From: Pseudomonas oryzihabitans | GTDB lineage: Bacteria; Pseudomonadota; Gammaproteobacteria; Pseudomonadales; Pseudomonadaceae | NCBI RefSeq assembly: GCF_014522265.1 | Contig: NZ_CP017024.1 | Coordinates: forward strand, 841,501 to 905,500 | Length of the DNA: 64,000 nt | Direction: 5' to 3' | Part shown: one piece after another, positions 31,997 through 42,753 of the stretch | How positions within the stretch are numbered: position 1 is the stretch's first letter | Layout of the letters: each line of letters opens with the position of its first letter | Position numbers and translations under genes: made by a program | The notes under the pieces: generated by a model | Seen by the model: the letters and a program-made list of their open reading frames with translations, nothing else | The model's database searches: none | What the model was told of the DNA's origin: nothing

Positions 31997-33091
31997 TTAC
32001 TGGGCGGTCAGCGCTTGGTAATCGGTACGCAGCGTCTGCTCGAGAATGTCGCGGGCGAAGTCGGCGGTCACCACGGCCTGGCCCAGGTCACTGAGCAGTA
32101 CCAGCCGGAGTTGTCCATCCAGGACCTTCTTGTCCACCGCCATGAGGCGTTCGAAATCGGCCGGCTGCATGTCCGCCGGCGGTACCACGGGAAGCCCCGC
32201 CCGGACCAGCAGGCGCAGGGCGCGGTCGCGCTGGGCAGCCGTGAGCCAGCCCAGCAGCAGGGACATCTGCAACGCCATGACCATGCCGGCGGAAACCGCC
32301 TCGCCATGCAGCCAGACGCCATAGCCCTGGTGGGTCTCGATGGCGTGACCGAAGGTATGGCCGAGATTGAGGATGGCACGCAGGCCCGACTCGCGCTCGT
32401 CGCTGCCGACCACCTGGGCCTTGGCCGCGCAGGAACGCTCGATGGCTTGGGTGAGGGCCTGCTGGTCCAGCGCCAGCAGCGCCTCGACATGCTCTTCGAG
32501 CCAGCCGAGGAAGGGTTCGTCGCAGATCAGGCCGTACTTGATGACCTCGGCCAGACCCGCCGACAGTTCGCGCGCCGGCAGGGTCGCCAGGCTGTCGGTG
32601 TCGATGACCACGGCCTTGGGCTGGTAGAAGGCGCCGATCATGTTCTTGCCCAGCGGGTGGTTGATGCCGGTCTTGCCACCCACCGAGGAATCGACCTGGG
32701 ACAGCAGCGTGGTCGGCACCTGAATGAAGTCCACCCCGCGCTGATAGCAGGCCGCGGCGAATCCGCCCATGTCGCCGATCACCCCGCCACCGAGGGCGAT
32801 GAGGGTGGTCTTGCGATCATGGCGATCCTGCAGCAGGCCGTCGAAGATCAGCTGCAGGGTTTCCCAGTTCTTGTGCGCCTCGCCATCGGGCAGCACGATC
32901 GAGCTGACCTGGCGGTCGCCCAGGGTGCGCAGCAGGCGCTCCAGATAGAGCGGCGCGATGGTTTCATTGGTGACGATCGCCACCTTGCGCCCGGCGAGAT
33001 GGGGCAGGAAGCAGTCCCGCCGATCCAGAAGGCCCTGGCCGATGTAGATCGGGTAGCTGCGCTCACCGAGCTCGACGTGAAGAGTCCGCAT
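31997..33091 (-). CDS. aroB: 3-dehydroquinate synthase
   Basis: AroB forms 3-dehydroquinate from DAHP, the second step of the shikimate pathway. The 364-residue enzyme starts at ATG 33091 ([18 protein letters not shown]), with an AAGGTGA ribosome site; a TTG 18 bases earlier is rejected. NAD- and zinc-binding regions are visible: [43 protein letters not shown] and [11 protein letters not shown]. It lies 52 bases downstream of aroK. Confidence 0.97.
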   Translation of the reverse strand: MRTLHVELGERSYPIYIGQGLLDRRDCFLPHLAGRKVAIVTNETIAPLYLERLLRTLGDRQVSSIVLPDGEAHKNWETLQLIFDGLLQDRHDRKTTLIALGGGVIGDMGGFAAACYQRGVDFIQVPTTLLSQVDSSVGGKTGINHPLGKNMIGAFYQPKAVVIDTDSLATLPARELSAGLAEVIKYGLICDEPFLGWLEEHVEALLALDQQALTQAIERSCAAKAQVVGSDERESGLRAILNLGHTFGHAIETHQGYGVWLHGEAVSAGMVMALQMSLLLGWLTAAQRDRALRLLVRAGLPVVPPADMQPADFERLMAVDKKVLDGQLRLVLLSDLGQAVVTADFARDILEQTLRTDYQALTAQ

Positions 33092-33143
33092 GCCGTCACC
33101 TTGATTCAAAGGGCGCCTAGCATAGCGCAGAACGCTTGCGGCT

Positions 33144-33662
33144 TTAATGCGGCGCCAGGGCTTTCAGACGGTCGAGTATCTGCAGCACGACCAGCCGGGG
33201 TGGCCGCTCGTCGGTCTCGATGATGATATCGGCGATCTCGCGGTACAGCGGGTCGCGCATGGCCATGAGATTGCGCAGCACCGCCGCAGGATCGGCGGTC
33301 TGCAGGAGGGGACGGTTGCGATCGCGGGAGGTGCGTTCGATCTGCTGCTCGATGGAGGCATGCAGATAGATGACCCGTCCGCCGTGCTTGAGCGCCTGGC
33401 GATTGTCCTCGCGCAGCACGGCGCCCCCGCCGGTGGCCATTACCAGGCCGTTTTCCGCGCACAGCTCGGCGATCGCAGCGCGTTCGCGCTCGCGAAAGCC
33501 CTGCTCGCCTTCCACATCGAAGATCCAGGGGATGTCGGCACCGGTACGTTCTTCGATTACCTTGTCGGAATCCTTGAACGGCAGCCGCAATTCCTTCGCC
33601 AGGAGCCGGCCGATGGTGCTCTTGCCCGAGCCCATCGGTCCTACGAGAAACAGATTACGCAC
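33144..33662 (-). CDS. aroK: Shikimate kinase
   Basis: AroK phosphorylates shikimate. The 172-residue kinase has Walker [16 protein letters not shown], the shikimate-binding [11 protein letters not shown] and RERERAAI, and GGGAV ([10 protein letters not shown]). It lies 5 bases after pilQ (reading leftward), so it is co-transcribed with the pilus genes, an arrangement general in Pseudomonas and relatives. Confidence 0.97.
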   Translation of the reverse strand: MRNLFLVGPMGSGKSTIGRLLAKELRLPFKDSDKVIEERTGADIPWIFDVEGEQGFRERERAAIAELCAENGLVMATGGGAVLREDNRQALKHGGRVIYLHASIEQQIERTSRDRNRPLLQTADPAAVLRNLMAMRDPLYREIADIIIETDERPPRLVVLQILDRLKALAPH

Positions 33663-33667
33663 TTATG

Positions 33668-35911
33668 TCATCGACCAACCGCTATCGCCTGGTTGTTCAT
33701 GATACGCGGCGTGAGGAAGATCAGCAGCTCGACTTTGCTGTCGGTGACCGAATCCCGGCGGAACAGTCGGCCGACATAGGGAATATCCCCCAGCATCGGC
33801 ACCTTGGTGGTGGACTTGGTCTGGGTATTGGAGAACACCCCGCCCAGCACGATGGTCTCGCCATCGCTCACCAGCACCTTGGCATTGACCTCGTTCTTGC
33901 TGATCGGCGGCACGCCGTTGAGGGCATTCTGGTAGTCAGGGGCATCCTTGTTGACCTTGACCTCCATGATGATGCGGTTGTCCGGGGTGATCTGCGGTGT
34001 GACCTCCAGCGACAGGGCAGCCTGCTTGAAGCTGGTGCTGGTGGCACCGCTGGAGCTGGCTTCCTGGTAGGGGATCTCGGTACCGCGCAGGATCTTGGCG
34101 GTCTCCTTGTCCGAGGTCACCACCTTGGGCTGGGAGATGATTTCGCCATTGCCACTGGATTGCAGCGCGGACAGCTGCAGGTCGAGCATCTTGCCACCGA
34201 CCATGAAGCCGACGCCGATGCCCGAGGTGCTGCCGGAAACGCCCATGTCGACGAAGGGCGTGGGCGCGACGCCGTTGGTAGAAGTGAAATTACCCACGGT
34301 ACTGGTGCCCGGCAGGAAGGCCTGACCGGTAGTAGGATCGACCGTGGTGGCGCCGTCCTTGCCATAGACCGCGAAGTTGCCCGAACTGGCGTTACCGCCC
34401 CAGCGCACGCCCAGCTGCTTGCTGTAGTCGACGTTGGCCTCCACCAGCCGCGCCTCGATCATCACCTGGCGCACCGGGATGTCCAGCTGCGAGACGATGC
34501 GCCGGAGTTCGTCCAGGCGATTCTGGGTCTGGTAGGCAATGATGCTGTTGGTGCGCTCGTCCACCGAGATGGAGCCGCGCTCGTCGGCGGTCTTGTCGGC
34601 GCTGGTCACCGACTGGAACAGCTTGGCGATATCGGCGGCCTTGGCGTAGTTGACCTGGATCAGGTCGCGACGCAGCGGGGCCAGCTGCTGGATCTGCTTC
34701 TGGGATTCCAGCTCCTGACGCTCGCGGGCGGCGATCTCGTCGGCCGGTGCAACCAGCAGCACGTTGCCGATCTGGCGCTTGTCGAGACCCTTGGTCTTGA
34801 GGATCAGATCCAGCGCCTGGTCCCAGGGCACGTTCTGCAGGCGCAGGGTGATGTTGCCCTGCACGGTGTCGCTCGCCACCAGGTTGAGATTGGTGAAATC
34901 GGCGATCAGCTGCAGCACCGAGCGGACGTCGATGTCCTGGAAATTCAGCGACAGTTTTTCACCGGTATAGGTGAAGCGATCGGCTGCGCGCTTTTCCTTT
35001 TCCTCGGTGGTGAGCGGCTTGACGCTCAGGGTCAGACGATTGTTGGTCTGGTAGGCCAGGTAGTCGTAGGTCCCGGTCGGTTCGATGACGATGGACGCCC
35101 CGCCGCTGTCAGCGGAGGCGTTGACGAACTGCACGGGGGTGGCGAAGTCCTTGACGTCCAGGCGCACGCGCAGCTCTTCGGGCAGCTGGGTACCGGCGAA
35201 GGTCAGGCGGATCTTGCCGCCCTGCTCCTGGATGTCCGGGTTGATGCCGGTCTCGCTCAGGTCGATGACCACGTTGCCCTCGCCCTGGGGACCCCGCTGG
35301 AAATCGATATGGCGGATCGCCTTGCCGCGCAGTTGCGGCCGCGGCGCGGTCATGGCCGCTACGGTGGAAGTGGCCTGGGTCGGCGGCAGCGGCGTGCGGG
35401 CGACCGCACCGGGCAGGGGGGCGGACGAGGGTGCGGTCACGGTGGCCGGCGCGGCGGCGCGCGGCAGGTTGGGCGTCAGATTGGCCTGGGCGCTGGCAGT
35501 CTGGCGACCGGCGGTGCCGCCGATGGTGACGAACAGGTTGCGGCCGTCGGCCCGGGTGTCGTAGCTGGCCAGGTTGGTGAGGTTGATGATCAGGCGGGTG
35601 CGATTTCCCGCCTCGACCACCGTCACGCTGCGAGCATTGCCATTGCCCAGCTCGCGGCTCTTGGTACCCAGCTTGTTGGCCACGCCGGGCAGATCCAGGG
35701 CAATCCGCGCCGGCTGCTCGATGGTGTAGCCCTTGGGCACCGGCACCGGCTGATCGAAGGTCAGCTTGAGTTCGATACGATCCCCGGGCAGGGAGGCGAC
35801 GTTCAAGGCCTGCAGATCGGCTGCCAGGGCCTGACCGGCCAGGCTGCTCAGCAGCAGGGCCAGTCCCAGTCGTCCCGCGATAGTAGTGTTCACAGTGCTC
35901 GCCCTGCCCAT
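33668..35911 (-). CDS. pilQ: Type IV pilus secretin PilQ
   Basis: PilQ forms the outer-membrane pore for the pilus. The 747-residue precursor has a signal peptide (to about ALAADLQAL), two AMIN domains binding peptidoglycan, an STN/N1 region (KLSLNFQDIDVRSVLQLIAD) and a C-terminal secretin domain (VPMLGDIPYVGRLFRRDSV). The ATG at 35911 directly follows the pilP TAA; a GTG at 35893 is a less likely alternative. It is the last pil gene of pilMNOPQ. Confidence 0.97.
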   Translation of the reverse strand: MGRASTVNTTIAGRLGLALLLSSLAGQALAADLQALNVASLPGDRIELKLTFDQPVPVPKGYTIEQPARIALDLPGVANKLGTKSRELGNGNARSVTVVEAGNRTRLIINLTNLASYDTRADGRNLFVTIGGTAGRQTASAQANLTPNLPRAAAPATVTAPSSAPLPGAVARTPLPPTQATSTVAAMTAPRPQLRGKAIRHIDFQRGPQGEGNVVIDLSETGINPDIQEQGGKIRLTFAGTQLPEELRVRLDVKDFATPVQFVNASADSGGASIVIEPTGTYDYLAYQTNNRLTLSVKPLTTEEKEKRAADRFTYTGEKLSLNFQDIDVRSVLQLIADFTNLNLVASDTVQGNITLRLQNVPWDQALDLILKTKGLDKRQIGNVLLVAPADEIAARERQELESQKQIQQLAPLRRDLIQVNYAKAADIAKLFQSVTSADKTADERGSISVDERTNSIIAYQTQNRLDELRRIVSQLDIPVRQVMIEARLVEANVDYSKQLGVRWGGNASSGNFAVYGKDGATTVDPTTGQAFLPGTSTVGNFTSTNGVAPTPFVDMGVSGSTSGIGVGFMVGGKMLDLQLSALQSSGNGEIISQPKVVTSDKETAKILRGTEIPYQEASSSGATSTSFKQAALSLEVTPQITPDNRIIMEVKVNKDAPDYQNALNGVPPISKNEVNAKVLVSDGETIVLGGVFSNTQTKSTTKVPMLGDIPYVGRLFRRDSVTDSKVELLIFLTPRIMNNQAIAVGR

Positions 35912-36430
35912 TTAAGTCTTTTCCTTCAAGGTGATGGTGCGCGGCCGTTCCAGCCAGCCACCCTCGCCATCCGGGACGATTTCGATCACGTCGATCTCGC
36001 CATCGGTAATCTTGGTGATGCGCCCATCGTTGCGCCCCAGGTAGTCCCCCACCTTGACGCGATGCACGCCCCCGGCACCGTTGACCAAAGCATAGCGGCC
36101 GCTGGCATTGGCCAGGATGCCGACCATGCTGAAGGTCTCGATGTTGAAGCCTTCGAGAAACTGCTTGGGCCGATTCGCGTCCGGCTTGATGTTGCCGGTT
36201 CCGCGCTGGCGCACCGTGGGATCGATGCGCACCGGCGCCTGGAAGGGGCTGCGCAGGGCCGCGGCGGCGTAGGTGAAGGGTTCGTAGGCGCGAAACTGCG
36301 GCAGCGGCTCGATGGAACCGCGCGGCTTGGCCCGGGTTTCGTCCATGAAGGCCTGCAGATCGCTGGTATCGCTGGAACCACAGCCGACCAGCACGCCGGT
36401 CAGCAGGCAAAGCAACAGGGGCGTCCTCAT
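35912..36430 (-). CDS. pilP: Type IV pilus lipoprotein PilP
   Basis: PilP is an inner-membrane lipoprotein linking the PilN/PilO complex to PilQ. The 172-residue protein has a lipobox (LLTGVLVGC, Cys about residue 17), a flexible Pro-rich stretch and the beta-rich domain with GILANASGRYALVNGAGGVH and VGDYLGRNDGRI. It overlaps pilO by 4 bases and abuts pilQ. Confidence 0.95.
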   Translation of the reverse strand: MRTPLLLCLLTGVLVGCGSSDTSDLQAFMDETRAKPRGSIEPLPQFRAYEPFTYAAAALRSPFQAPVRIDPTVRQRGTGNIKPDANRPKQFLEGFNIETFSMVGILANASGRYALVNGAGGVHRVKVGDYLGRNDGRITKITDGEIDVIEIVPDGEGGWLERPRTITLKEKT

Positions 36431-37080
36431 TTGCCGAGCCCCTTGTCGTTGTACCTGTAGGTCTTGGCCAGGACGTTCATGCGCAACTTGCCGCCGCCTC
36501 CGGAGACCGTACCGCCACCATTGGCATTCTTGTCGTCCACCGGCTTGAGATCGAAGTCGTGCAGGGTGACGATGCGCGGCAGGCTGGAGACGCTGCTGAC
36601 GAAGGTCGCCAGGTCGTGATAGTTGCCCACCACGGTGATCTGGATCGGCAACTCGACGTAGAACTGCTGGGTGACTTCGGGCAGCAGCTTGATCTGCTCG
36701 AATTCCAGACCGCTGCCGAGACCGGTGCGGGTGATGTCTTCCAGCAGCGCCGGCACCTCGGTATCGCCGGGCAGTTGCCGCAGCAGGGCACCGAAGGACT
36801 CCTCCATCTCCACCATCTGCTGCTTGTAGGCATCCAGATTGGCGGCCTGGAAGGCCTTGCTGGCGTATTGCTGCTTGAGCGTCTCTTCCTGATTGCGCTG
36901 ACTGTCCAGCTGGGCCTGCATGTCGCTGAGATGGAACTGATAGCCGAGCAGCAGCACCACCAGCATGATCAGCAGGCAGGCGATGACCTTGACCGGCTTG
37001 GGCCAGGAACCGAGGTTCTCCAGGCTGAGTTCGTTGATGTCAACCTTGCGCAGGCTGGCCAGGGAATCGGCGAGACTCAT
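36427..37080 (-). CDS. pilO: Type IV pilus assembly protein PilO
   Basis: PilO dimerises with PilN to form the inner-membrane alignment platform. The 217-residue protein has one N-terminal helix (VIACLLIMLVVLLLGYQFHL), a coiled-coil segment (about 55-100) and a ferredoxin-like periplasmic domain (ITVVGNYHDLATFVSSVSSL). It overlaps pilN and pilP by 4 bases each. Confidence 0.95.
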   Translation of the reverse strand: MSLADSLASLRKVDINELSLENLGSWPKPVKVIACLLIMLVVLLLGYQFHLSDMQAQLDSQRNQEETLKQQYASKAFQAANLDAYKQQMVEMEESFGALLRQLPGDTEVPALLEDITRTGLGSGLEFEQIKLLPEVTQQFYVELPIQITVVGNYHDLATFVSSVSSLPRIVTLHDFDLKPVDDKNANGGGTVSGGGGKLRMNVLAKTYRYNDKGLGK

Positions 37081-37667
37081 GGTTTGCCTCCCTTGGCGAG
37101 CGGGGCCGGGGCAACGGGGGCGCCGGGCTGGGTCTGCTTGACAGTGAGCTGGAAGGTGTTGGCCTGGTCCACCGCTCCGGCAGTGGTCGCCTTGACCTCG
37201 ATCAGCGTAGGCGACGCGAACCAGTCGGAGGCATCCAGGTTACGCATCAGGTTGGAGACGCGGTTGTTGGATTCCGCCTCGCCGCTGATCGACAGGGTGT
37301 CGCCCTGCATCTTCAGCTCGCGGAAGTAGACGCCGTCCGGCAGGGTACGCACCAACTGGTCGAAGACGTGGCCGATGACCGGGCGGTTGCCTTGCAGGTC
37401 CTGGATGATCTTCATCCGCGCCAGCAGTTGCTGACGACGGGTCTTGAGTTCGCTGATCTCCTTGATGCGCACGTCCAGCTGGGCGATGTTCTGTTGGATG
37501 AAGGCGTTGCGCGCCTCCTGCCGGGCGATCTCGCCGGACAGGTACTGATCCCCGAGAAACACGGCGCCGCACGAGAGCACGAAGATACCGCCCAGGATCA
37601 CCAGGAACTGCTTGCGCCTTTCTTCGCGCAGCTGCTCCCGCCAGGGCAAGAGGTTGATGCGGGCCAT
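37077..37667 (-). CDS. pilN: Type IV pilus assembly protein PilN
   Basis: PilN links cytoplasmic PilM to PilO. The 196-residue protein begins with the conserved PilM-binding INLLPWR motif (MARINLLPWREQLREERRK), followed by one transmembrane helix (about 22-42), a coiled coil and a ferredoxin-like periplasmic domain. It overlaps pilO by 4 bases and abuts pilM. Confidence 0.96.
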   Translation of the reverse strand: MARINLLPWREQLREERRKQFLVILGGIFVLSCGAVFLGDQYLSGEIARQEARNAFIQQNIAQLDVRIKEISELKTRRQQLLARMKIIQDLQGNRPVIGHVFDQLVRTLPDGVYFRELKMQGDTLSISGEAESNNRVSNLMRNLDASDWFASPTLIEVKATTAGAVDQANTFQLTVKQTQPGAPVAPAPLAKGGKP

Positions 37668-38741
<1,074 letters not shown>

Positions 38742-38827
38742 CTATGAGCGACGGTGGTCTTCCGCGGACGGGCATTAGATAACAGACTTGACACCCGAGC
38801 AAATAGCGGCCAACCGCCAAACGCGCC

Positions 38828-38833
38828 TATAAT
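38828..38833 (+). promoter_or_regulatory. Candidate -10 box for ponA
   Basis: A perfect TATAAT lies 67 bases before the ponA ATG in the pilM-ponA divergent spacer. A TTGACA at 38788-38793 is 34 bases upstream, too far to pair with it, so no matched -35 is claimed. Confidence 0.4.
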
Positions 38834-38899
38834 GGCGACGCCGTGTAGGCTGACCCTCACCTGTCGCCCTTTCCTTCTTTCCATTCGAAAAGTCTCTTG

Positions 38900-41320
38900 A
38901 TGCGTGTTCTGAAATTTTTCTGGTGGTCGTTGGTCGCCCTGGTCTGCAGCCTTTTGCTGGGTCTCAGCGGTGCCTTCCTCTACCTCAGCCCCAGCCTGCC
39001 CTCCATCGACGCCCTGCGAAACGTGCAACTGCAGATCCCTCTGCGGGTGTACAGCGCGGACGGCAAACTCATCGCCGAATTCGGCGAAATGCGCCGCTCG
39101 CCGCTGCGGTTCAACGAGATACCGCCCAACTTCATCCATGCCCTGCTCTCCGCCGAGGATGACAACTTCGCCAATCACTATGGCGTGGATGTGAAAAGCC
39201 TGGCGCGCGCAGTGAGCCAGCTGGTCAAGACCGGACATATCCAGACCGGCGGCAGCACCATCACCATGCAGGTCGCCAAGAACTACTTCCTGACCAGCGA
39301 ACGCAGCTTCTCGCGCAAATTCACCGAGATCCTCCTGGCGCTGCAAATCGAGCGCCAACTGAGCAAGGACGAGATCCTCGAGCTCTACGTCAACAAGATC
39401 TACCTGGGCAACCGCGCCTACGGTATCGAGGCCGCCGCCCAGGTCTACTACGGCAAGTCCATCAAGGACCTGACCGTCGCCCAGATGGCGATGATCGCCG
39501 GTCTGCCCAAGGCGCCGTCGCGCTACAACCCGGTCGCTAATCCTGAGCGTAGCCTGGAAAGACGCAACTGGATCCTCGAACGCATGTTCAAGCTCGGTTA
39601 TATCGATCAGGCGGCCTACCAGGCCGGCATCGCCGAGCCGCTCGAGGCCTACCACCACGTCGCCGTGCCTGAACTCAACGCTCCCTACATCGCCGAAATG
39701 GCGCGGGCGGAAATGGTCGGGCGCTACGGCGGCGACGCCTATACCGACGGTTATCAGGTCTATACCACCATCGACAGCCGGCTGCAGACGGACGCCTTCA
39801 ACGCCGTGCGCGACGGCCTGACCGACTATGACCGCCGCCATGGCTATCGCGGCCCCGAGGCCCAGTGGCCCAACCGCAGCCGCCCCGAGTGGACCGCGCT
39901 GATCCAGAAGCAGCGCATTGTCGGCGGCCAGGATCCGGCCATCGTCACCCAGGTGGAGAAGAGCGGCATCCTGGTCCTGACCCGCGAGGGCAAGGAAGAG
40001 GCGGTCTCCTGGGACTCGATGAAGTGGGCACGCCCCTACCTCAGCGCCAACAGCCTGGGGCCGCGCCCGAACGGTCCGGCCGACGTGGTCAAGGTCGGCG
40101 ACCTGATCCGGGTGCAGCGCCAGGACGATGGCAGCCTGAAGTTCTCGCAGATCCCCAAGGCGCAGAGCGCCCTGGTGTCGCTTGATCCCCAGGATGGCGC
40201 CATCCGCGCCCTGATCGGTGGTTTCTCCTTCGAGCAAAGCAACTACAACCGCGCGACCCAGGCCCGCCGCCAGCCCGGCTCCAGCTTCAAGCCGTTCATC
40301 TATAGCGCGGCCCTGGAGAAGGGCTTCACCGCCGCCAGCCTGGTCAACGATGCGCCCATCGTCTTCATGGACGAGAATCCCGACGAAGCCTGGCGACCGA
40401 AGAACGACAACAACACCTTCCTCGGCCCCATCCGCCTGCGCGAGGCGCTGTATCGCTCGCGCAACCTGGTGTCCATCCGGGTGCTGCAGGCCATCGGCAT
40501 CGACTATGCGCTGGATTACGTCAGTCGCTTCGGCTTCGAGCGCGATCAGTTGCCGCGCAACCTGTCCCTCGCCCTCGGCACCCCGGGCCTGACGCCGCTG
40601 GAGGTGGCCACCGGCTGGTCGGTGTTCGCCAACGAAGGCTACAAGGTGACGCCCTACGTGGTCGATCACGTGACCGATCGCGACGGCAAGGTGGTCTATC
40701 GCACTGCCGCGCCGCGGGTGCCCCAGCAGGTGCAGGCCAAGGCCGCAGCCGGCGTCGAGGTCACACCGGTGGCCGATACCACCGCTGCCGATCCGGCCAA
40801 TCCGCCGCCGGTGTTCGCGCCCCAGGTCATCGACCCGCGCAACGCCTTCATCATGAACAGCATGCTGCAGGACGTGATCAAGCGCGGTACCGGGCGCAAG
40901 GCGCTGGAACTGGGTCGCAACGACCTGGCCGGCAAGACCGGCACCACCAACGAATCCAAGGACACCTGGTTCTCCGGCTACAACGGCGACTACGTGACCA
41001 CGGTCTGGGCCGGCTTCGATCAGCCCGAGACCCTGGGTCGCCAGGAATTCGGTGGCACCGTGGCCCTGCCGATCTGGATGAGCTACATGGGCGCGGCGCT
41101 CAAGGACAAGCCGCCGCATCAGCTCAAGGAACCGGACGGCATCGTTTCCATCCGCGTCGATCCCACCACGGGTCGCGCCGCGCCGCCCGGCACGCCCAAC
41201 GCCTATTTCGAGCTGTTCAAGAGCGAGGACACCCCGCCGAGCCTGGACGAGCTGCCGCCCGGCGTCGCGCCCGGCACGCCACTGCCCTCCAGCGAAAACG
41301 TGCCCATGGACATCTTCTGA
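38900..41320 (+). CDS. ponA: Penicillin-binding protein 1A
   Basis: PBP1A polymerises and cross-links peptidoglycan. The 806-residue protein has an N-terminal anchor, a GT51 domain (LLSAEDDNFANHYGVD, GGSTITMQVAKN, EILELYVNKIYLGN) and a transpeptidase domain with active serine SSFK (QPGSSFKPFIYSAAL), SRN and KTGT (LAGKTGTTNES). The ATG at 38900 is preferred to a TTG one codon earlier. It ends at a strong bidirectional terminator shared with maeB. Confidence 0.97.
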   Translation: MRVLKFFWWSLVALVCSLLLGLSGAFLYLSPSLPSIDALRNVQLQIPLRVYSADGKLIAEFGEMRRSPLRFNEIPPNFIHALLSAEDDNFANHYGVDVKSLARAVSQLVKTGHIQTGGSTITMQVAKNYFLTSERSFSRKFTEILLALQIERQLSKDEILELYVNKIYLGNRAYGIEAAAQVYYGKSIKDLTVAQMAMIAGLPKAPSRYNPVANPERSLERRNWILERMFKLGYIDQAAYQAGIAEPLEAYHHVAVPELNAPYIAEMARAEMVGRYGGDAYTDGYQVYTTIDSRLQTDAFNAVRDGLTDYDRRHGYRGPEAQWPNRSRPEWTALIQKQRIVGGQDPAIVTQVEKSGILVLTREGKEEAVSWDSMKWARPYLSANSLGPRPNGPADVVKVGDLIRVQRQDDGSLKFSQIPKAQSALVSLDPQDGAIRALIGGFSFEQSNYNRATQARRQPGSSFKPFIYSAALEKGFTAASLVNDAPIVFMDENPDEAWRPKNDNNTFLGPIRLREALYRSRNLVSIRVLQAIGIDYALDYVSRFGFERDQLPRNLSLALGTPGLTPLEVATGWSVFANEGYKVTPYVVDHVTDRDGKVVYRTAAPRVPQQVQAKAAAGVEVTPVADTTAADPANPPPVFAPQVIDPRNAFIMNSMLQDVIKRGTGRKALELGRNDLAGKTGTTNESKDTWFSGYNGDYVTTVWAGFDQPETLGRQEFGGTVALPIWMSYMGAALKDKPPHQLKEPDGIVSIRVDPTTGRAAPPGTPNAYFELFKSEDTPPSLDELPPGVAPGTPLPSSENVPMDIF

Positions 41321-41329
41321 TCCGCGCCC

Positions 41330-41362
41330 AATAAAAAACCCCGCCTTGGCGGGGTTTTTTTT
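41330..41362. terminator. Bidirectional terminator between ponA and maeB
   Basis: CCCCGCC (41339-41345) and GGCGGGG (41348-41354) form a 7-bp stem. Eight T residues follow on the plus strand and an A-rich run precedes it, so the hairpin can end both convergent transcripts. Confidence 0.9.
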
Positions 41363-41372
41363 GCTTCGGGCC

Positions 41373-42641
41373 TTACTTGGCGAAGACGTCATCCACCGAC
41401 TTCAGCGGATAGTTCGCCGGATAGGGCAGCGTGGCCACGCCGGTCTCGATGGCGGCCTTGGCCACGGCATCGGATACCAGGGTGATCAGGCGCGCGTCCA
41501 TCGGCTTGGGAATGATGTACTCGCGACCGAAGCTCAGGCTGTCGACGTTGTAGGCGGCGCAGACTTCCTTGGGCACCGGCAGCTTGGCCAGATCACGCAG
41601 GGCCAGGGCCGCGGCGATCTTCATCTCTTCGTTGATCACCCGGGCGCGAACGTCCAGGGCACCGCGGAAGATGAAGGGGAAGCCCAGCACGTTGTTGACC
41701 TGGTTCGGATAGTCGGAGCGACCGGTGGCCATGATCACGTCGTCGCGGGTGGCGTGGGCCAGCTCGGGGGTGATTTCCGGATCCGGGTTGGAGCAGGCGA
41801 AGACGATGGGGTTGGCCGCCATGCGCTTGAGGCCTTCCGCCGACAACAGGTTCGGACCGGACAGACCGACGAAGACATCGGCGCCTTCGAGGGCGTCGTC
41901 CAGGGTGCGCTTGCTGGTCTCGGTGGCGAAGGCCGCCTTGTACTGGTTCAGGTCGCTGCGACCGCTGTGGACCACGCCCTGACGGTCGATCATGTAGATG
42001 TTCTCGACCTTGGCGCCCATGCTGGCCAGGAGGCGCATGCAGGAGATGGCGGCAGCGCCGGCACCCAGGCAGACGATCTTGGCGTCCTCCAGGCGCTTGC
42101 CGGCGATTTCCAGGGCGTTGAGCATGCCGGCGGCGGTGACGATGGCGGTGCCATGCTGGTCATCGTGGAAGACCGGGATGTCGCACTGCTCGATCAGGGC
42201 GCGCTCGATCTCGAAGCACTCGGGCGCCTTGATGTCTTCGAGGTTGATGCCGCCGAAGGTGATGGAGATGCGCTTGACGGTGTCGATGAAGGCCTGGGGG
42301 CTCTCGGCGTCCACCTCGATGTCGAAGACGTCCACACCGGCGAAGCGCTTGAACAGCACGCCCTTGCCTTCCATCACCGGCTTGGAGGCCAGCGGGCCGA
42401 GGTTGCCCAGGCCGAGGATGGCGGTACCGTCGGAGATCACGGCGACCAGGTTGCCCTTGCCGGTGTAACGGTAGGCCAGTTCGGGATCGCGACCGATCTC
42501 GCGGACCGGTTCGGCGACGCCGGGACTGTAGGCCAGGGACAGGTCACGGGCGGTCGCGGTGGGCTTGGTCAGCTCGACGCTGAGTTTGCCGGGGCGCGGT
42601 TGGGCGTGGTATTCGAGGGCGGCGGTTTTGAGATCAGACAT
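41373..42641 (-). CDS. maeB: NADP-dependent malic enzyme, short form
   Basis: MaeB decarboxylates malate to pyruvate. The 422-residue protein has the N-terminal malic domain (LSLAYSPGVAEPVREI, metal-binding IFHDDQHGTAI-like VFHDDQHGTAIVTAAG) and the NAD(P)-binding domain (VCLGAGAAAISCMRLL, FACSNPDPEITPE). The C-terminal phosphotransacetylase-like domain found in the longer enterobacterial MaeB is absent, as in other Pseudomonas. It converges with ponA. Confidence 0.96.
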   Translation of the reverse strand: MSDLKTAALEYHAQPRPGKLSVELTKPTATARDLSLAYSPGVAEPVREIGRDPELAYRYTGKGNLVAVISDGTAILGLGNLGPLASKPVMEGKGVLFKRFAGVDVFDIEVDAESPQAFIDTVKRISITFGGINLEDIKAPECFEIERALIEQCDIPVFHDDQHGTAIVTAAGMLNALEIAGKRLEDAKIVCLGAGAAAISCMRLLASMGAKVENIYMIDRQGVVHSGRSDLNQYKAAFATETSKRTLDDALEGADVFVGLSGPNLLSAEGLKRMAANPIVFACSNPDPEITPELAHATRDDVIMATGRSDYPNQVNNVLGFPFIFRGALDVRARVINEEMKIAAALALRDLAKLPVPKEVCAAYNVDSLSFGREYIIPKPMDARLITLVSDAVAKAAIETGVATLPYPANYPLKSVDDVFAK

Positions 42642-42753
42642 TATTGGTATATCCGCGTGGTGTGGGTCTTGGGTCGGGCGAGAATACGCAAAGACTCAAG
42701 GTGCCACAAGCAATCGGCCATATGCCTGAAATCAATCGCAATACGACTTTCGG

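Noticed and set aside
38788-38833. TTGACA and TATAAT as a single ponA promoter
   Set aside because: The two hexamers are 34 bases apart, twice the workable spacing. Only the -10 was kept as a candidate.
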